The position numbers and the translations under genes were made by a program. Positions 52,101-60,884 of a stretch of 64,000 nucleotides of DNA are shown here, one piece after another. The stretch spans positions 1 through 64,000 of the forward strand of contig NZ_JAIVAE010000002.1 in the NCBI RefSeq assembly GCF_020171785.1. The letters are read 5' to 3'. Source of the DNA: Guptibacillus hwajinpoensis (GTDB lineage: Bacteria; Bacillota; Bacilli; Bacillales; Guptibacillaceae). The notes beneath the pieces are model-generated. The model had not been told where the DNA came from. It saw only the letters and a program-made list of their open reading frames with translations, and did not search any database. Within the stretch, counting starts at the first letter, position 1. The number at the start of each line of letters is the position of its first letter.

Positions 52101-52380
52101 TGGCGGCACTGGGTTGAACTTAACAGGCGCAGATACAGTTATCTTATATGATCTCTGGTGGAATCCTGCGGTTGAAGAGCAGGCAGCAGGGCGAGCTCAC
52201 CGAATTGGCCAGAAAAAAGTGGTGCAAGTAATGAGGTTAATTACCCAGGGCACCATAGAAGAAAAAATTTATGAGCTTCAACAGAAGAAAAAAGAGCTCA
52301 TTGAAAAGGTTATTCAACCTGGCGAAACGATGATTTCCAGTTTATCTGAAGATGAAATTAAAGATATTTTAAGTATCTAA
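49138..52380 (+). CDS. SNF2-family helicase with N-terminal SWIM zinc finger
   Basis: The product is 1080 residues from ATG 49138 (GTG 49132 is an alternative; neither has a strong ribosome site). A SWIM motif CECQAFQTYGTCKH (C70, C72, C81, H83) is followed by a long linker and the SNF2 motor: ADDMGLGKTLQSIAYLL (Walker A), VVAPASLIYNWKKEF, ILDEAQAIKNPATKTSQAV (Walker B), ALSGTPIENSLDELWALF, SQFSSMLKIIHQKL, SLKAGGTGLNLTGADTV and AAGRAHRIGQKKVVQV. This matches B. subtilis YwqA. Role in DNA remodelling or repair is unproven. An HNH gene follows 70 bp downstream. Confidence 0.9.
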   Translation: MKHFSMFTKSEIKERFPVSFYQRGLTYFQNGRVSELTYDQEDQAYRAYVNGSSEYGVLIELLGDNWFGSCECQAFQTYGTCKHLAAVLIAISEEGPPEKESEKPSQVTQSPRSYNETNQLIQVLSDYQPEPGRSNARADQLKVEFTLKASSYPTLRKSQGDSPWTLELKVGVNRLYVVKDIRSFLDAVLEDQSYWFTKKFSYEPDEHTFHESDEPLMQILLSIRRNEKVYLDLPDNWGRFTENRELILPPITANEFLAEYLKQGRFLRFEYNRTLHEEIALVDRSLPFSFEIEEKDNDYVIQLNGFQSAAYFPTYGWLFHDEKLFKLTKKQQSLLRDLSAFRNAAKKSELSISPAQIEPFLSQVVPGLRKLGDVIISEQINDKIINPDLQARVYVNAEGERLLVTVEYEYGDDVINPFKDNSRIVNDLGGIVLRDSEKEQTIMSLIEQASLKFNGKELYVEDEALIFDFLHWTIPELNDLADVFLTESARAWLLDESSAPVTSVDMDNSGNWLDVSFDMKGLDDEEISNILKAVIEKDRYYRLSNGTFVSMENEDFQHVSQLFDDLNIKQNDIERGELHLPLYRGLQLDERMSGGKHASRYSKAFRDLISRLKHPEDLQFHLPSGLEADLRSYQMTGFQWLKALAHYHLGGILADDMGLGKTLQSIAYLLSEKEDNSDATALVVAPASLIYNWKKEFEKFAPELMIEVNTGTPAERKELLSKGLQPDVWITSYPTLRQDIDHYETIQFDSVILDEAQAIKNPATKTSQAVRMLQAKKRFALSGTPIENSLDELWALFHSIMPGFFPDQATFRNLPHERISTMVKPFILRRVKKDVLKELPDKIETVQVSELTKQQKELYIGYLHRIQQETKESLAGDGFQKNRMKILAGLTRLRQLCCHPSLFVENYEGQSGKLEQLLEIVTTSIENQKRLLIFSQFSSMLKIIHQKLADLGYSVFYLDGQTPSKDRVEMTERFNGGENQIFLISLKAGGTGLNLTGADTVILYDLWWNPAVEEQAAGRAHRIGQKKVVQVMRLITQGTIEEKIYELQQKKKELIEKVIQPGETMISSLSEDEIKDILSI

Positions 52381-52450
52381 TCGATTGGCATTCGTCATGC
52401 CGTATAGTGTAGAAGAAACTAACAAACACTAGCTAATGGAGGATATGAGA

Positions 52451-52738
52451 ATGGATGTATGTGAACTATGTGGAAGAAGTGGCGTGACGTGTACAATCCA
52501 TCACTTGACCCCTAAGGAAGAGGGTGGAGCACATAAACCGACCGCATCTCTTTGTGTCCCGTGTCACAAGCAAATCCATGCTTTGTATACAAACCAAGAA
52601 TTAGCGATTAGACTCGATTCGATTGTAAAGCTGAAGCAAGACGAACAAATTCGTCGTTATTTGAAGTGGATCAGAAAACAACCTGCATCAAAGAGTGTGA
52701 AAATGAAAAAATCAAATCATCGAAAGCAAAAAAAATAA
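52451..52738 (+). CDS. HNH endonuclease-like zinc protein (YisB-like)
   Basis: The product is 95 residues; ATG 52451 is 8 bases after GGAGG, and earlier in-frame ATGs overlap that site. Zinc pairs are CELC and CVPC. The beta-beta-alpha nuclease core reads TIHHLTPKEEGG...LCVPCHKQIHAL, with His residues in HNH positions. The C-terminus is strongly basic (KMKKSNHRKQKK). Small stand-alone HNH proteins are common in Bacillus; activity not shown. It is cooriented with the SNF2 gene. Confidence 0.82.
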   Translation: MDVCELCGRSGVTCTIHHLTPKEEGGAHKPTASLCVPCHKQIHALYTNQELAIRLDSIVKLKQDEQIRRYLKWIRKQPASKSVKMKKSNHRKQKK

Positions 52739-52929
52739 ATTTTCGGATTTTATTTTTTCAAAAACCCTTAGGATATGCAGGTTTAGCCACCTAAATGCCA
52801 TGCACAGTTATTTAGTACTAGAAATTACGCGTTTCGACATTTTTTATAGTGGTATAAATAGGTAGAGGTAAAATTGTACTAATTTATACGATGAGATTAC
52901 AGAAATTATTCTAAGTTGAGGTGAAGTGT

Positions 52930-54504
52930 ATGAGGGAAAAAGTATCCTCCGTTTTTTGGAGCACGCTGGTAATTAGTTTAATTATGGTCATCTGGGGGGC
53001 AATTTCTCCAGATACGTTAGCATCCATGTCATCAAGTGCACAGTCCTTTATTTCAAACAAGTTAGGGTGGTACTACCTGATCCTTGTGACGCTGTTGGTG
53101 ATTTTTTGTGTGTTTATTATTTTCACTCCGTACGGGAAAATTAAATTAGGAAAGCCCGATGAAAAACCAGAATTTACACGTTTAAGCTGGTTTGCCATGC
53201 TGTTTAGTGCAGGAATGGGTATTGGGCTTGTATTCTGGGGTACGGCAGAACCGATGTCCCATTATGCAGTCAATGCACCGACTGCAGAAACAGGATCACC
53301 CGCTGCAATTAAAGAAGCCCTACAATATTCGTACTTCCACTGGGGAGTTCATGCATGGGCAATTTATGCAATCGTAGCGCTTGTTCTTGCTTACTTTAAG
53401 TTTAGACATGACCGTCCTGGTTTGATTAGCGCTACACTTTACCCTATTTTTGGTGAGCGTGTAAATGGATTGTTAGGTAAAGTAATCGATGTACTTGCCG
53501 TTTTTGCAACGATCGTTGGTGTTGCAACAACGCTGGGATTTGGAGCTGTTCAAATCAACGGAGGACTTTCTTACTTAACTGATATACCAAATAGCTTTAG
53601 TTCACAACTCATTATTATCGGTGTTGTTACCGTGCTGTTCATGATTTCAGCTTGGACAGGAATTGGGAAAGGGATTAAGTACTTAAGTAATGCAAACCTT
53701 GGACTAGCAGGTATCCTTTTCCTTGCTGTGTTTATCCTTGGTCCAACGATATACATTCTAAATATGTTCACTGATACCATCGGTGCTTACATTACAAACT
53801 TTATGGCGATGAGTTTCCGCATCGCGCCATTGAATCCAGAAAATAGAGAGTGGATTAACAACTGGACTATTTTCTACTGGGCATGGTGGATTTCATGGTC
53901 GCCATTCGTTGGTATTTTCATTGCCCGTGTTTCACGCGGAAGAACAATTCGAGAGTTTCTTGTAGGTGTCCTTCTTGTGCCTTCAATCGTTGGTTTCCTA
54001 TGGTTCTCAACGTTTGGTATTTCAGGAATAAATATTCAGCAGCAAGGAATTGCTGATATTGCCTCACTTGCAACAGAAGAATCGCTGTTTGGAACTCTAC
54101 AGAATTACCCACTAGGTACAGTGTTATCAATTGTAGCCATTACCTTAATTGGAACATTCTTTATTACATCTGCGGACTCTGCTACGTTCGTGCTTGGAAT
54201 GCAGACAACGTATGGTTCTTTAAATCCAGGTTCAAACGTTAAATTAACATGGGGAGTTATCCAATCTTCCATGGCAGCTGTTCTGCTTTACACAGGTGGC
54301 CTACAAGCGTTACAGAATGTATTAATTCTGGCAGCTTTGCCGTTCTCGGTCATCATGATTCTTATGACGGTTTCGTTCTACAAAGCGCTTAAGAAAGAGA
54401 AATACTTGGTCGCAAAAGATCCGAAACCGAAAAAAGAAAAACGCAAAGAGAAAAAAGCAGGGACAGATAATAAAGTAGACAACCCTACACCTGCAACCAA
54501 ATAG
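52930..54504 (+). CDS. BCCT-family transporter (betaine/choline/carnitine)
   Basis: The product is 524 residues, ATG 52930 with GAGGTGAAG upstream, twelve predicted helices. BCCT motifs include MGIGLVFWGTAEPMSHY (with the glycine-rich MGIG of the substrate path), FHWGVHAWAIYA, WTIFYWAWWISWSPFVGIFIARVSRGRTIREF (signature), and FITSADSATFVLGM. It resembles OpuD/BetP types. A basic tail (KPKKEKRKEKKAG) may sense ionic strength as in BetP. It supplies osmoprotectants, fitting a saline habitat. Confidence 0.92.
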   Translation: MREKVSSVFWSTLVISLIMVIWGAISPDTLASMSSSAQSFISNKLGWYYLILVTLLVIFCVFIIFTPYGKIKLGKPDEKPEFTRLSWFAMLFSAGMGIGLVFWGTAEPMSHYAVNAPTAETGSPAAIKEALQYSYFHWGVHAWAIYAIVALVLAYFKFRHDRPGLISATLYPIFGERVNGLLGKVIDVLAVFATIVGVATTLGFGAVQINGGLSYLTDIPNSFSSQLIIIGVVTVLFMISAWTGIGKGIKYLSNANLGLAGILFLAVFILGPTIYILNMFTDTIGAYITNFMAMSFRIAPLNPENREWINNWTIFYWAWWISWSPFVGIFIARVSRGRTIREFLVGVLLVPSIVGFLWFSTFGISGINIQQQGIADIASLATEESLFGTLQNYPLGTVLSIVAITLIGTFFITSADSATFVLGMQTTYGSLNPGSNVKLTWGVIQSSMAAVLLYTGGLQALQNVLILAALPFSVIMILMTVSFYKALKKEKYLVAKDPKPKKEKRKEKKAGTDNKVDNPTPATK

Positions 54505-54507
54505 TTT

Positions 54508-54543
54508 TAAAAAGGCGATGAGATAGACCTCATCGTCTTTTTG
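54508..54543 (+). terminator. Terminator of the BCCT gene
   Basis: AAAGGCGATGAG pairs with CTCATCGTCTTT over a 6-base loop, then TTTT. Confidence 0.87.
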
Positions 54544-54620
54544 CATGCAATCGTTAAATCTTTACAACTATAAGCAGTCAGGATAAAATAATTGAGGTTA
54601 TTCATTATTTTAAAGTGGGG

Positions 54621-55451
54621 ATGACGATGAAGGCATTAGTGCAAAAAGCTAGTGAACAAATTTTGGATCGAAAAGAGAAAATTGCAGAACAAATTACGAT
54701 TGAACAGAATAAAAAATATCCAATCGAGCTAAAAAATAAAACCGATGAGCTTTTTCCATTGCGCGTGGAATTGGTAACGATTTATGCAAGGTCACTCGCA
54801 CTTCGAGAAGAGGAAGCTGAAAAAAGTATTGAGGCGTGGGGGATTGAAACAGGAAGAATGTGTGCACGCTTAGAAACCACACTTGATTCGATGCTAGGGG
54901 AAGTACCACAGTATCGAACATACATAGGTGAGGTTTTAAAAGAAGTAGCCATAGAACAACAAATAGGAATTGAAGAATTGTATGAGCTCATCTCTAGACT
55001 TGATCATGTTATGAATTTAGTCGTTTATTATTTTAGCGTTCCGTTTGTTGAATACCAGACGAATTTGCTTGAACAGTCTAGAAACGAAATTCTTGAGTTA
55101 TCAGCGCCAGTGGTTCCAATCATGGAAGGCGTAGCGGTATTGCCATTGATTGGAACAATTGATACGTATAGAGCAAAGTTGATTATGGAAGAATCACTTA
55201 ATCAAAGCGTTCGCCTCCGTTTGGATTACTTTGTTTTAGACCTTTCAGGTGTTCCGATTGTCGATACATTTGTCATTCAGCAGCTTTTTCAAATTATTGA
55301 AGCGCTTCGACTCGTTGGAGTGGAAGCAAGAATTAGTGGCATTAAACCAGAAATTGCATTATCAGTCGTTAAATTAGATATTAGTTTCAAAATGGTGAAC
55401 ACCTATTCGACGCTAAAGCAAGCACTTGCCGATTTAGTTATCCAATGCTAA
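54621..55451 (+). CDS. RsbR-type STAS protein (stressosome co-antagonist)
   Basis: The product is about 276 residues; ATG 54621 or 54627 (no strong ribosome site, GTGGGG nearby). The N-terminal half (to about residue 150) is an alpha-helical globin-like RsbR_N region, and the C-terminal half is a STAS domain. Both RsbT phosphorylation sites are present in context: LIGTIDTYRAK and VPIVDTFVIQQL. RsbR paralogs build the stressosome that controls SigB or related outputs. No rsbS or rsbT is adjacent, as for B. subtilis RsbRB-RD. Confidence 0.87.
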   Translation: MTMKALVQKASEQILDRKEKIAEQITIEQNKKYPIELKNKTDELFPLRVELVTIYARSLALREEEAEKSIEAWGIETGRMCARLETTLDSMLGEVPQYRTYIGEVLKEVAIEQQIGIEELYELISRLDHVMNLVVYYFSVPFVEYQTNLLEQSRNEILELSAPVVPIMEGVAVLPLIGTIDTYRAKLIMEESLNQSVRLRLDYFVLDLSGVPIVDTFVIQQLFQIIEALRLVGVEARISGIKPEIALSVVKLDISFKMVNTYSTLKQALADLVIQC

Positions 55452-55597
55452 TTTTGAAAAAAACAATCAAATCTTTCAATATTGTAAACAAATCAGTTTT
55501 CTGATTAACTTTAGGTAACAAATATCAGGACCTGGGGTTTAGAAATATCTATATATGTGAATGGTTAACTATTGGATAAAGGAAAGCTGGTGATTCT

Positions 55598-56311
55598 ATG
55601 CTTACGGAATTATTTAATAAGTCCAGACATACTGTCGTTCTTACAGGTGCAGGAATGAGTACAGAAAGCGGTTTGCCTGACTTTCGATCTGCGCTTGATG
55701 GCATGTGGAACGAAGTGGACCCCCTCCAGCTTGCGAGCAGAGACGCAATGCAATACGAACGGAATATGTTTGTTCGTTTTTATAAACAGCGCATAAAAAA
55801 GTTGAAAGAAGCATCGCCACATCCGGGATATTTTCATCTCGCTGAATGGGAGCGAGATGGTAAGGTCGCATCGATTCTTACTCAAAATGTTGATGGCTTC
55901 CATCAATTGGCGGGGAGCCGAAACGTTGCAGAAATGCATGGTTCGTTAAGAGAAATGTACTGTGATGATTGTGGAGAAAAATCTTCTAGTGACGGATATT
56001 TGGATGATGTTTTAGCATGCGAATGCGGTGGCTTTAATCGCCCTGGAGTTGTACTATTTGGTGAACCATTGCCGCTAAATGCCATTCACCAGGCAAAGGT
56101 GGAAGCTAAAAAAGCGGAATTATTCATTGTTCTCGGCTCTTCTCTTCAAGTAGCACCAGCAAATGTTTTTCCTATGGAAGCTAAGCGAAACGGAGCGAAG
56201 CTTGTTATTGTGAATGAGGAAAAAACAGATTATGACAAAGTAGCTGATCTCGTGATTCATGACAAAATAGGAAAAGTATTAGCGGACCTAGCTGAAGATA
56301 AAGCCCGTTAG
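55598..56311 (+). CDS. Sir2-family NAD-dependent protein deacylase
   Basis: The product is 237 residues, ATG 55598 after AAAGGAAAGC. Sirtuin motifs: VVLTGAGMSTESGLPDFRS (NAD binding), TQNVDGFHQLAG, and MHGSLREMYC with the catalytic His. Zinc cysteines occur as YCDDCG and ACECGG, and GVVLFGEPLP and GSSLQVAPAN follow. Length and layout match the bacterial SrtN type. Monocistronic. Confidence 0.92.
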   Translation: MLTELFNKSRHTVVLTGAGMSTESGLPDFRSALDGMWNEVDPLQLASRDAMQYERNMFVRFYKQRIKKLKEASPHPGYFHLAEWERDGKVASILTQNVDGFHQLAGSRNVAEMHGSLREMYCDDCGEKSSSDGYLDDVLACECGGFNRPGVVLFGEPLPLNAIHQAKVEAKKAELFIVLGSSLQVAPANVFPMEAKRNGAKLVIVNEEKTDYDKVADLVIHDKIGKVLADLAEDKAR

Positions 56312-56330
56312 GATAAAAGAAAATAAAGTG

Positions 56331-56360
56331 AAAAATACCGACGTTTGTCGGTATTTTTTT
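56331..56360 (+). terminator. Terminator of the sirtuin gene
   Basis: AAAATACCGAC pairs with GTCGGTATTTT over a 4-base loop, then T residues. Confidence 0.88.
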
Positions 56361-56425
56361 GATCGTATTTCCTCTATTTATTAAACTTTAGAAATAGTAA
56401 GATAAAATGAGGAAGGAGTTGGGAA

Positions 56426-56896
56426 ATGTTGATTAACCTATTACCAATGAGTGAATTCGATTTCAACCAATTTTTAGATGCTTCAATTGCTAACTATGCG
56501 AAAGAAAAAGCTGCGGCAGGTAACTGGAGAGCGGAGGAAGCCTTTGAGAAATCCAGGCAGGAATTTGATCGTTTACTACCTGAGGGTAGGAATACAAAGG
56601 GTCATACACTATATACAATAGTGGTAGAGGGTAGTGAAGAGAAGGTAGGCAGTCTATGGGTTAAAACAGACTGGAATGCAAAAGAAGCGTTCATTTATGA
56701 ATTTCATGTGCATGAGGAAAAACAAGGGAATGGTTTCGGCACCGAAGCGATAAACGTTCTTGAAAGGATTTTAAAGGATCGTGGAATTACAGGACTGTCA
56801 CTTCATGTTTTTGCTCATAATAAACAAGCGATTCGTTTATATGAACGTCTGGGGTTTGCAACAACAAATATTAATATGAAGAAATTATTGGACTGA
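56426..56896 (+). CDS. GNAT family N-acetyltransferase
   Basis: The product is 156 residues, ATG 56426 after GGAAGGAGTTGGG. Acetyl-CoA motif HEEKQGNGFGTEAINVL and the family end LHVFAHNKQAIRLYERLGF are clear. The N-terminus (EFDFNQFLDASIANYAKEKAAAG) is typical of the Bacillus YjdJ/YobR-like group. Substrate unknown. It lies 31 bases before the LOG-type gene and is likely cotranscribed with it. Confidence 0.85.
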   Translation: MLINLLPMSEFDFNQFLDASIANYAKEKAAAGNWRAEEAFEKSRQEFDRLLPEGRNTKGHTLYTIVVEGSEEKVGSLWVKTDWNAKEAFIYEFHVHEEKQGNGFGTEAINVLERILKDRGITGLSLHVFAHNKQAIRLYERLGFATTNINMKKLLD

Positions 56897-56927
56897 TGGT
56901 GTATAAGGTAGAGAGGAGGATGAAAAA

Positions 56928-57524
56928 GTGAATGAATTGAAGAGAATAACGGTTTTTTGCGGATCCAGTAATAACGTTGATCAGAAATATTTCAAGGCAG
57001 TGGAAGAACTGGGGGCTGTTTTAGCGGAAAAGAATATTGAAGTGATCTACGGTGGTGGGAACGTTGGTCTCATGGGCGCACTTGCCAGAACAGTGCTAAA
57101 ACATGGAGGGCGAGTAACGGGAATTATCCCACGAAAAATCTATGATAACGTCAGTCATATCGAGTTATCCGACCTTATCATTGTGGAAACAATGCATGAG
57201 CGGAAGGCAAAAATGTACGAGTCAGGAGATGCTTTTCTTGCTCTTCCAGGTGGGATCGGCACGCTCGAAGAATTAACAGAAATCTTCACGTGGTACCAGT
57301 TGGAATATCATAATAAGCCAATTGGCCTTTTAAATACAAAAGGGTATTATGATCCTTTTTACCGCATGCTTGAACATATGGTGGAGGAAGGCTTTCTCCA
57401 TAACCGCTATATGGAACCGTTGCTAACCGAGGAGAGTCCGAAACAGTTAGTTGAAAACATCCGTTCACACTCTGTCCCATTAATGAATAAATGGAAGCAA
57501 GATGATATCGGCGATCGCATTTAA
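56928..57524 (+). CDS. LOG-family protein (TIGR00730, YvdD-like)
   Basis: The product is 198 residues, GTG start 56928 with GAGGAGG upstream. Signature motifs: VFCGSSNNVDQKY, VIYGGGNVGLMGALA and ALPGGIGTLEELTEIFTW (the PGGxGTxxE motif of cytokinin-activating LOG enzymes). The reaction is hydrolysis of a nucleoside 5'-monophosphate to base and ribose phosphate; the bacterial substrate is likely AMP-type. Confidence 0.88.
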   Translation: MNELKRITVFCGSSNNVDQKYFKAVEELGAVLAEKNIEVIYGGGNVGLMGALARTVLKHGGRVTGIIPRKIYDNVSHIELSDLIIVETMHERKAKMYESGDAFLALPGGIGTLEELTEIFTWYQLEYHNKPIGLLNTKGYYDPFYRMLEHMVEEGFLHNRYMEPLLTEESPKQLVENIRSHSVPLMNKWKQDDIGDRI

Positions 57525-57552
57525 ATACCGGAGAATCCGGTATTTTTTTTGA
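57523..57552 (+). terminator. Terminator of the LOG-family gene
   Basis: AAATACCGGA pairs with TCCGGTATTT over a 3-base loop, then a T-run; starts at the stop codon. Confidence 0.88.
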
Positions 57553-57688
57553 ATTCTATTGTTAAGGAACACGATTCGTGCGATTAATTGATTAAATATT
57601 CAGATAAAAAGAAGGGTTTTTACCTGTGAGAATTGAACTATACATACGCTACTTAAACTCAAGTTAAAAAGAAAATGGAGGGTTTTAC

Positions 57689-59242
57689 ATGTATAGTACG
57701 ATCGGTTCTTTATTTCTTCAAACGGTAAAAAAGTATGGAAAAGAAGAAGCGCTTGTGGATGTCGACCGGGACATCAGATGGTCTTATGATGAATGGAACG
57801 TAGAAGTAAACCGGCTTTCAAACGCCCTCATCGATGCTGGAGTAAAAAAGGGCGATCGCGTATCCACTTTTTTATTTAATACGATCGAATTAGCGACCTT
57901 ATTTTTCTCATGTGCAAAAATAGGGGCCGTATTAAATCCAATTAATTTCCGCTTAAAGTCAAATGAAATCGCTTACATTATTGAAGATGCTAAACCGAGT
58001 ATTTTCGTATTTGAGCCTGCTCTTGCACCGGTCGTTGCAGAAGTTCAAGAACGATATCCCGATGTATCGTTCTGGTCAACAGAGGCGGCACCGGACTTTG
58101 CAGATAGCTACAGTGAACACGTTCGTCTTTCACATAGTGGTGAACCTACGATTGAAGTAGATGAAAATGATACGTATGCGATCATGTACACAAGTGGTAC
58201 CACTGGGCGACCTAAAGGAGTGCTGCATCGCCATCGAAACATGCTTGAACAGAGTATTCTTTGTGGCGCTTCTCTTAACTTGAAACAAGTGGATCGAGGA
58301 CTTGTCGCTGCACCGATGTTTCATTGTGCAGAGCTTCATTGCAACTTTTTACCGAGGGTACATTTTGGAGCTACGAATGTTATTATTCATCATTTTGAAC
58401 CAAGGAAAGTGCTTCAGGTTATTGAACGAGAAAAAATATCGGTGTTGTTTGCTGCACCTACAATGTGGAATATGATTTTACAAGAAGATTATGCAGCATT
58501 TGATCGAAGCAGCTTACGAGTAGGTCTGTATGGTGCTGCACCTATGGCTCCATCACTTGTTGTTGCGGTCAAAGAAAAGCTGGGTATTAATCTCATTCAG
58601 GCATATGGGATGACGGAAATGGGACCTGCCGTGACATTTCTTGATGAGCATGAGCAATTAACTAAAGTGGGATCTGCAGGAAGAGCGGCGCTGAACCATG
58701 AGGTCAGAATCGTTAGACCGAATGAAAATGGACCGTCTGAGCCTGATGATGAGCTACCAGCTGGCGAAGTTGGTGAAATTATTGTGAAAGGACCATGTAT
58801 GATGATCGGTTATTTTAATCGACCAGAAGCAACAAAGGACGCGATGTATAAAGGTTGGTACCATTCAGGTGATCTTGGTTATATGGATGAAGACCGCTAT
58901 GTCTATGTTTCTGATCGTGTCGATGATATGATCATTTCTGGTGGAGAAAACGTTTATCCAAGAGAAGTAGAAGATGTTCTCCATGCACATGCAGGGGTGC
59001 TTGACGTCGCGGTACTTGGCGAACCTGATGAAAAGTGGGGAGAAATCGTTACAGCCATTATAGTGAAGAAACAAGATTCACTAACTGAAGCTGACTTAGA
59101 TCGTTACTGCAAAGAGAGTCCAAACCTTGCTACTTATAAACGACCGCGAAAGTATTTGTTCGTAGAAGAGCTACCTCGGAATGCCAGTGGTAAAATCCAA
59201 AAGTTTCGACTTCGTGAACAATTTCAGGTTAAGTCAAACTAA
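57689..59242 (+). CDS. Acyl-CoA synthetase (AMP-forming)
   Basis: The product is 517 residues, ATG 57689 after ATGGAGGG. ANL-superfamily motifs: IMYTSGTTGRPKGVLHRH (P-loop, A3), AYGMTEMGPAV (A5), YHSGDLGYMDEDRYVYVSDRVDDMIISGGENVYPREVE (A7-A8 with the hinge region) and PRNASGKIQKF with the catalytic Lys of A10. It activates a carboxylic acid, probably a fatty or medium-chain acid, as CoA ester. Substrate not determined; no beta-oxidation genes adjacent. Confidence 0.9.
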   Translation: MYSTIGSLFLQTVKKYGKEEALVDVDRDIRWSYDEWNVEVNRLSNALIDAGVKKGDRVSTFLFNTIELATLFFSCAKIGAVLNPINFRLKSNEIAYIIEDAKPSIFVFEPALAPVVAEVQERYPDVSFWSTEAAPDFADSYSEHVRLSHSGEPTIEVDENDTYAIMYTSGTTGRPKGVLHRHRNMLEQSILCGASLNLKQVDRGLVAAPMFHCAELHCNFLPRVHFGATNVIIHHFEPRKVLQVIEREKISVLFAAPTMWNMILQEDYAAFDRSSLRVGLYGAAPMAPSLVVAVKEKLGINLIQAYGMTEMGPAVTFLDEHEQLTKVGSAGRAALNHEVRIVRPNENGPSEPDDELPAGEVGEIIVKGPCMMIGYFNRPEATKDAMYKGWYHSGDLGYMDEDRYVYVSDRVDDMIISGGENVYPREVEDVLHAHAGVLDVAVLGEPDEKWGEIVTAIIVKKQDSLTEADLDRYCKESPNLATYKRPRKYLFVEELPRNASGKIQKFRLREQFQVKSN

Positions 59243-59323
59243 CAGTAGGTGAGGTCTAGGAATGAACATTTGGATACAGTAGACATGAACGGGTTTTGGA
59301 CGGTATAATTAAAAATTGCAAGA

Positions 59324-59349
59324 AAAAGCGGGCGTTCGCTCGCTTTTTT
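59324..59349 (+). terminator. Terminator of the acyl-CoA synthetase gene
   Basis: AAAAGCGGGCG pairs with CGCTCGCTTTT (one wobble), then T residues. Confidence 0.85.
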
Positions 59350-59416
59350 TCAGTAGTATGATTTTCATGAATTTTAAATTGACGTACATACTACTAGTGA
59401 AAAGGAGGAATGCCGA

Positions 59417-60661
59417 ATGATTAAATTATTTACTGATAGCGATCTTGATGGAACGGCCTGCGCGATCATAGCAGAACTTGCTTTTGACAAAGAAGCGGAC
59501 GTGACCCATTGTACATATCGGAATTTAGATGACCGCGTCGAAGGATTTCTACAACAAAATAATGAAGATCCAATCTTCATTACTGATTTATCTGTGAACC
59601 AACACGTAGAAAAACTTTTGGATGAACGTTTTCGTGAAGGATCTCACGTTCAAATGATTGATCACCACGCAACAGCCATGCACTTTAATGAGTATAAATG
59701 GGGATTTGTTGATCCCGGTGAGAATCAAAAAACCTGTGCTGCAACTCTTTTTTATGATTTTCTATTGGAGAAAGAAAAAATTGAACGCTTAGAAAGTCTT
59801 GAGACGTTTCTTGAACTTGTTCGAAAATATGATACGTGGGAATGGGAAGAAGAAAATGAAGTGGATGCGAAACGATTAAATGATCTCTTCTCAATAATGG
59901 GGAGAGAAACGTTCAAATCTGAGATGATCAGGCGTTTAACGCGGGAAACTGATTCTTTTAAGTTTAATGATTCTGAGGAAATGATTCTTGATCTGGAAGA
60001 ACGAAAGATTGAACGGTACATTCATCAGAAGAATCGTCAGCTTGTACAAATGTTTGTTGATGAGTATTGTATCGGCCTTGTTCATGCAGAATCGTATCAT
60101 TCTGAACTTGGTAACGAGTTGAATAAGCGAAATCCTCATCTAGATTTCATTACAATTATTAATGCGGGTAGCAAGCGCCTAGGGTTTCGTACAATTCATG
60201 ACGAAGCGGATGTTTCAGAGTTTGCCTCCCGTTTTGGTGGGGGAGGGCATCCAAAAGCGGCAGGTTGTGAACTAAACGAAGATACGTTCCGAATTTTTGT
60301 GGAACCTTCTTTTGCGCTTAAACCAGTTCGAAAAGATCCCGAACGAAATAAGCTGAATGAGCGTAACAGTGAAAGCGGCTCTTTCTATGAAAACCATGAG
60401 GAGAAGATCATCTATATTCGTCCTCGTCGAGAAGGTGAGTGGGAAGTGATGTGTCGAGGGAAAGTGGAAAGTAGTGTGTTTCACGAGTTTGAAGAGGCGG
60501 AACGCCATGTGAAACGAACTTACCATGCGTGGCTTCGTTCGGATAAAGCGGTTGTCGAAGATTTTGTGAGAGTTCTCCCGTTAACAAAAGAGCAGATCAT
60601 GGATCGGTACCATACGATGATTAAAGCGATGCTTTATCAAGAAGAAGACGTTCTTAGTTGA
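59417..60661 (+). CDS. nrnB: DHH-family oligoribonuclease NrnB
   Basis: The product is 414 residues, ATG 59417 after AAAGGAGGA. It follows B. subtilis NrnB (YngD) along its whole length: FTDSDLDGTACAIIAELAF, FITDLSVN, MIDHHATAMHFNEYKWGF (DHH motif), RKYDTWEWE, LVHAESYHSELGNEL and GGGGHPKAAGC (DHHA1). NrnB degrades short oligoribonucleotides from the 3' end with manganese. The stop codon lies inside a terminator hairpin. Confidence 0.92.
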   Translation: MIKLFTDSDLDGTACAIIAELAFDKEADVTHCTYRNLDDRVEGFLQQNNEDPIFITDLSVNQHVEKLLDERFREGSHVQMIDHHATAMHFNEYKWGFVDPGENQKTCAATLFYDFLLEKEKIERLESLETFLELVRKYDTWEWEEENEVDAKRLNDLFSIMGRETFKSEMIRRLTRETDSFKFNDSEEMILDLEERKIERYIHQKNRQLVQMFVDEYCIGLVHAESYHSELGNELNKRNPHLDFITIINAGSKRLGFRTIHDEADVSEFASRFGGGGHPKAAGCELNEDTFRIFVEPSFALKPVRKDPERNKLNERNSESGSFYENHEEKIIYIRPRREGEWEVMCRGKVESSVFHEFEEAERHVKRTYHAWLRSDKAVVEDFVRVLPLTKEQIMDRYHTMIKAMLYQEEDVLS

Positions 60662-60672
60662 ACGTCTTCTTC
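60641..60672 (+). terminator. Terminator overlapping the nrnB stop codon
   Basis: GAAGAAGACGTT pairs with AACGTCTTCTTC over an 8-base loop; the T-run is modest. Confidence 0.7.
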
Positions 60673-60884
60673 TTGCATTTCTTTGTTTTATTCGTTCGGT
60701 ATGCTTGAAGCCAAGAGAGGGCGGACCTGATCGTGTGTCTAAAGGTAAGATGGATGGAAAAAAGAATCGTGGTTGTTTGCTAAGCTGTTTCCTTTTTCAA
60801 TTACATGGGTATAGTCTTATACATGCCCATGGCACTCAACCATAGCGTTGCGAGCATGCATTATGGGTGTGAAAGGAGAAAACA

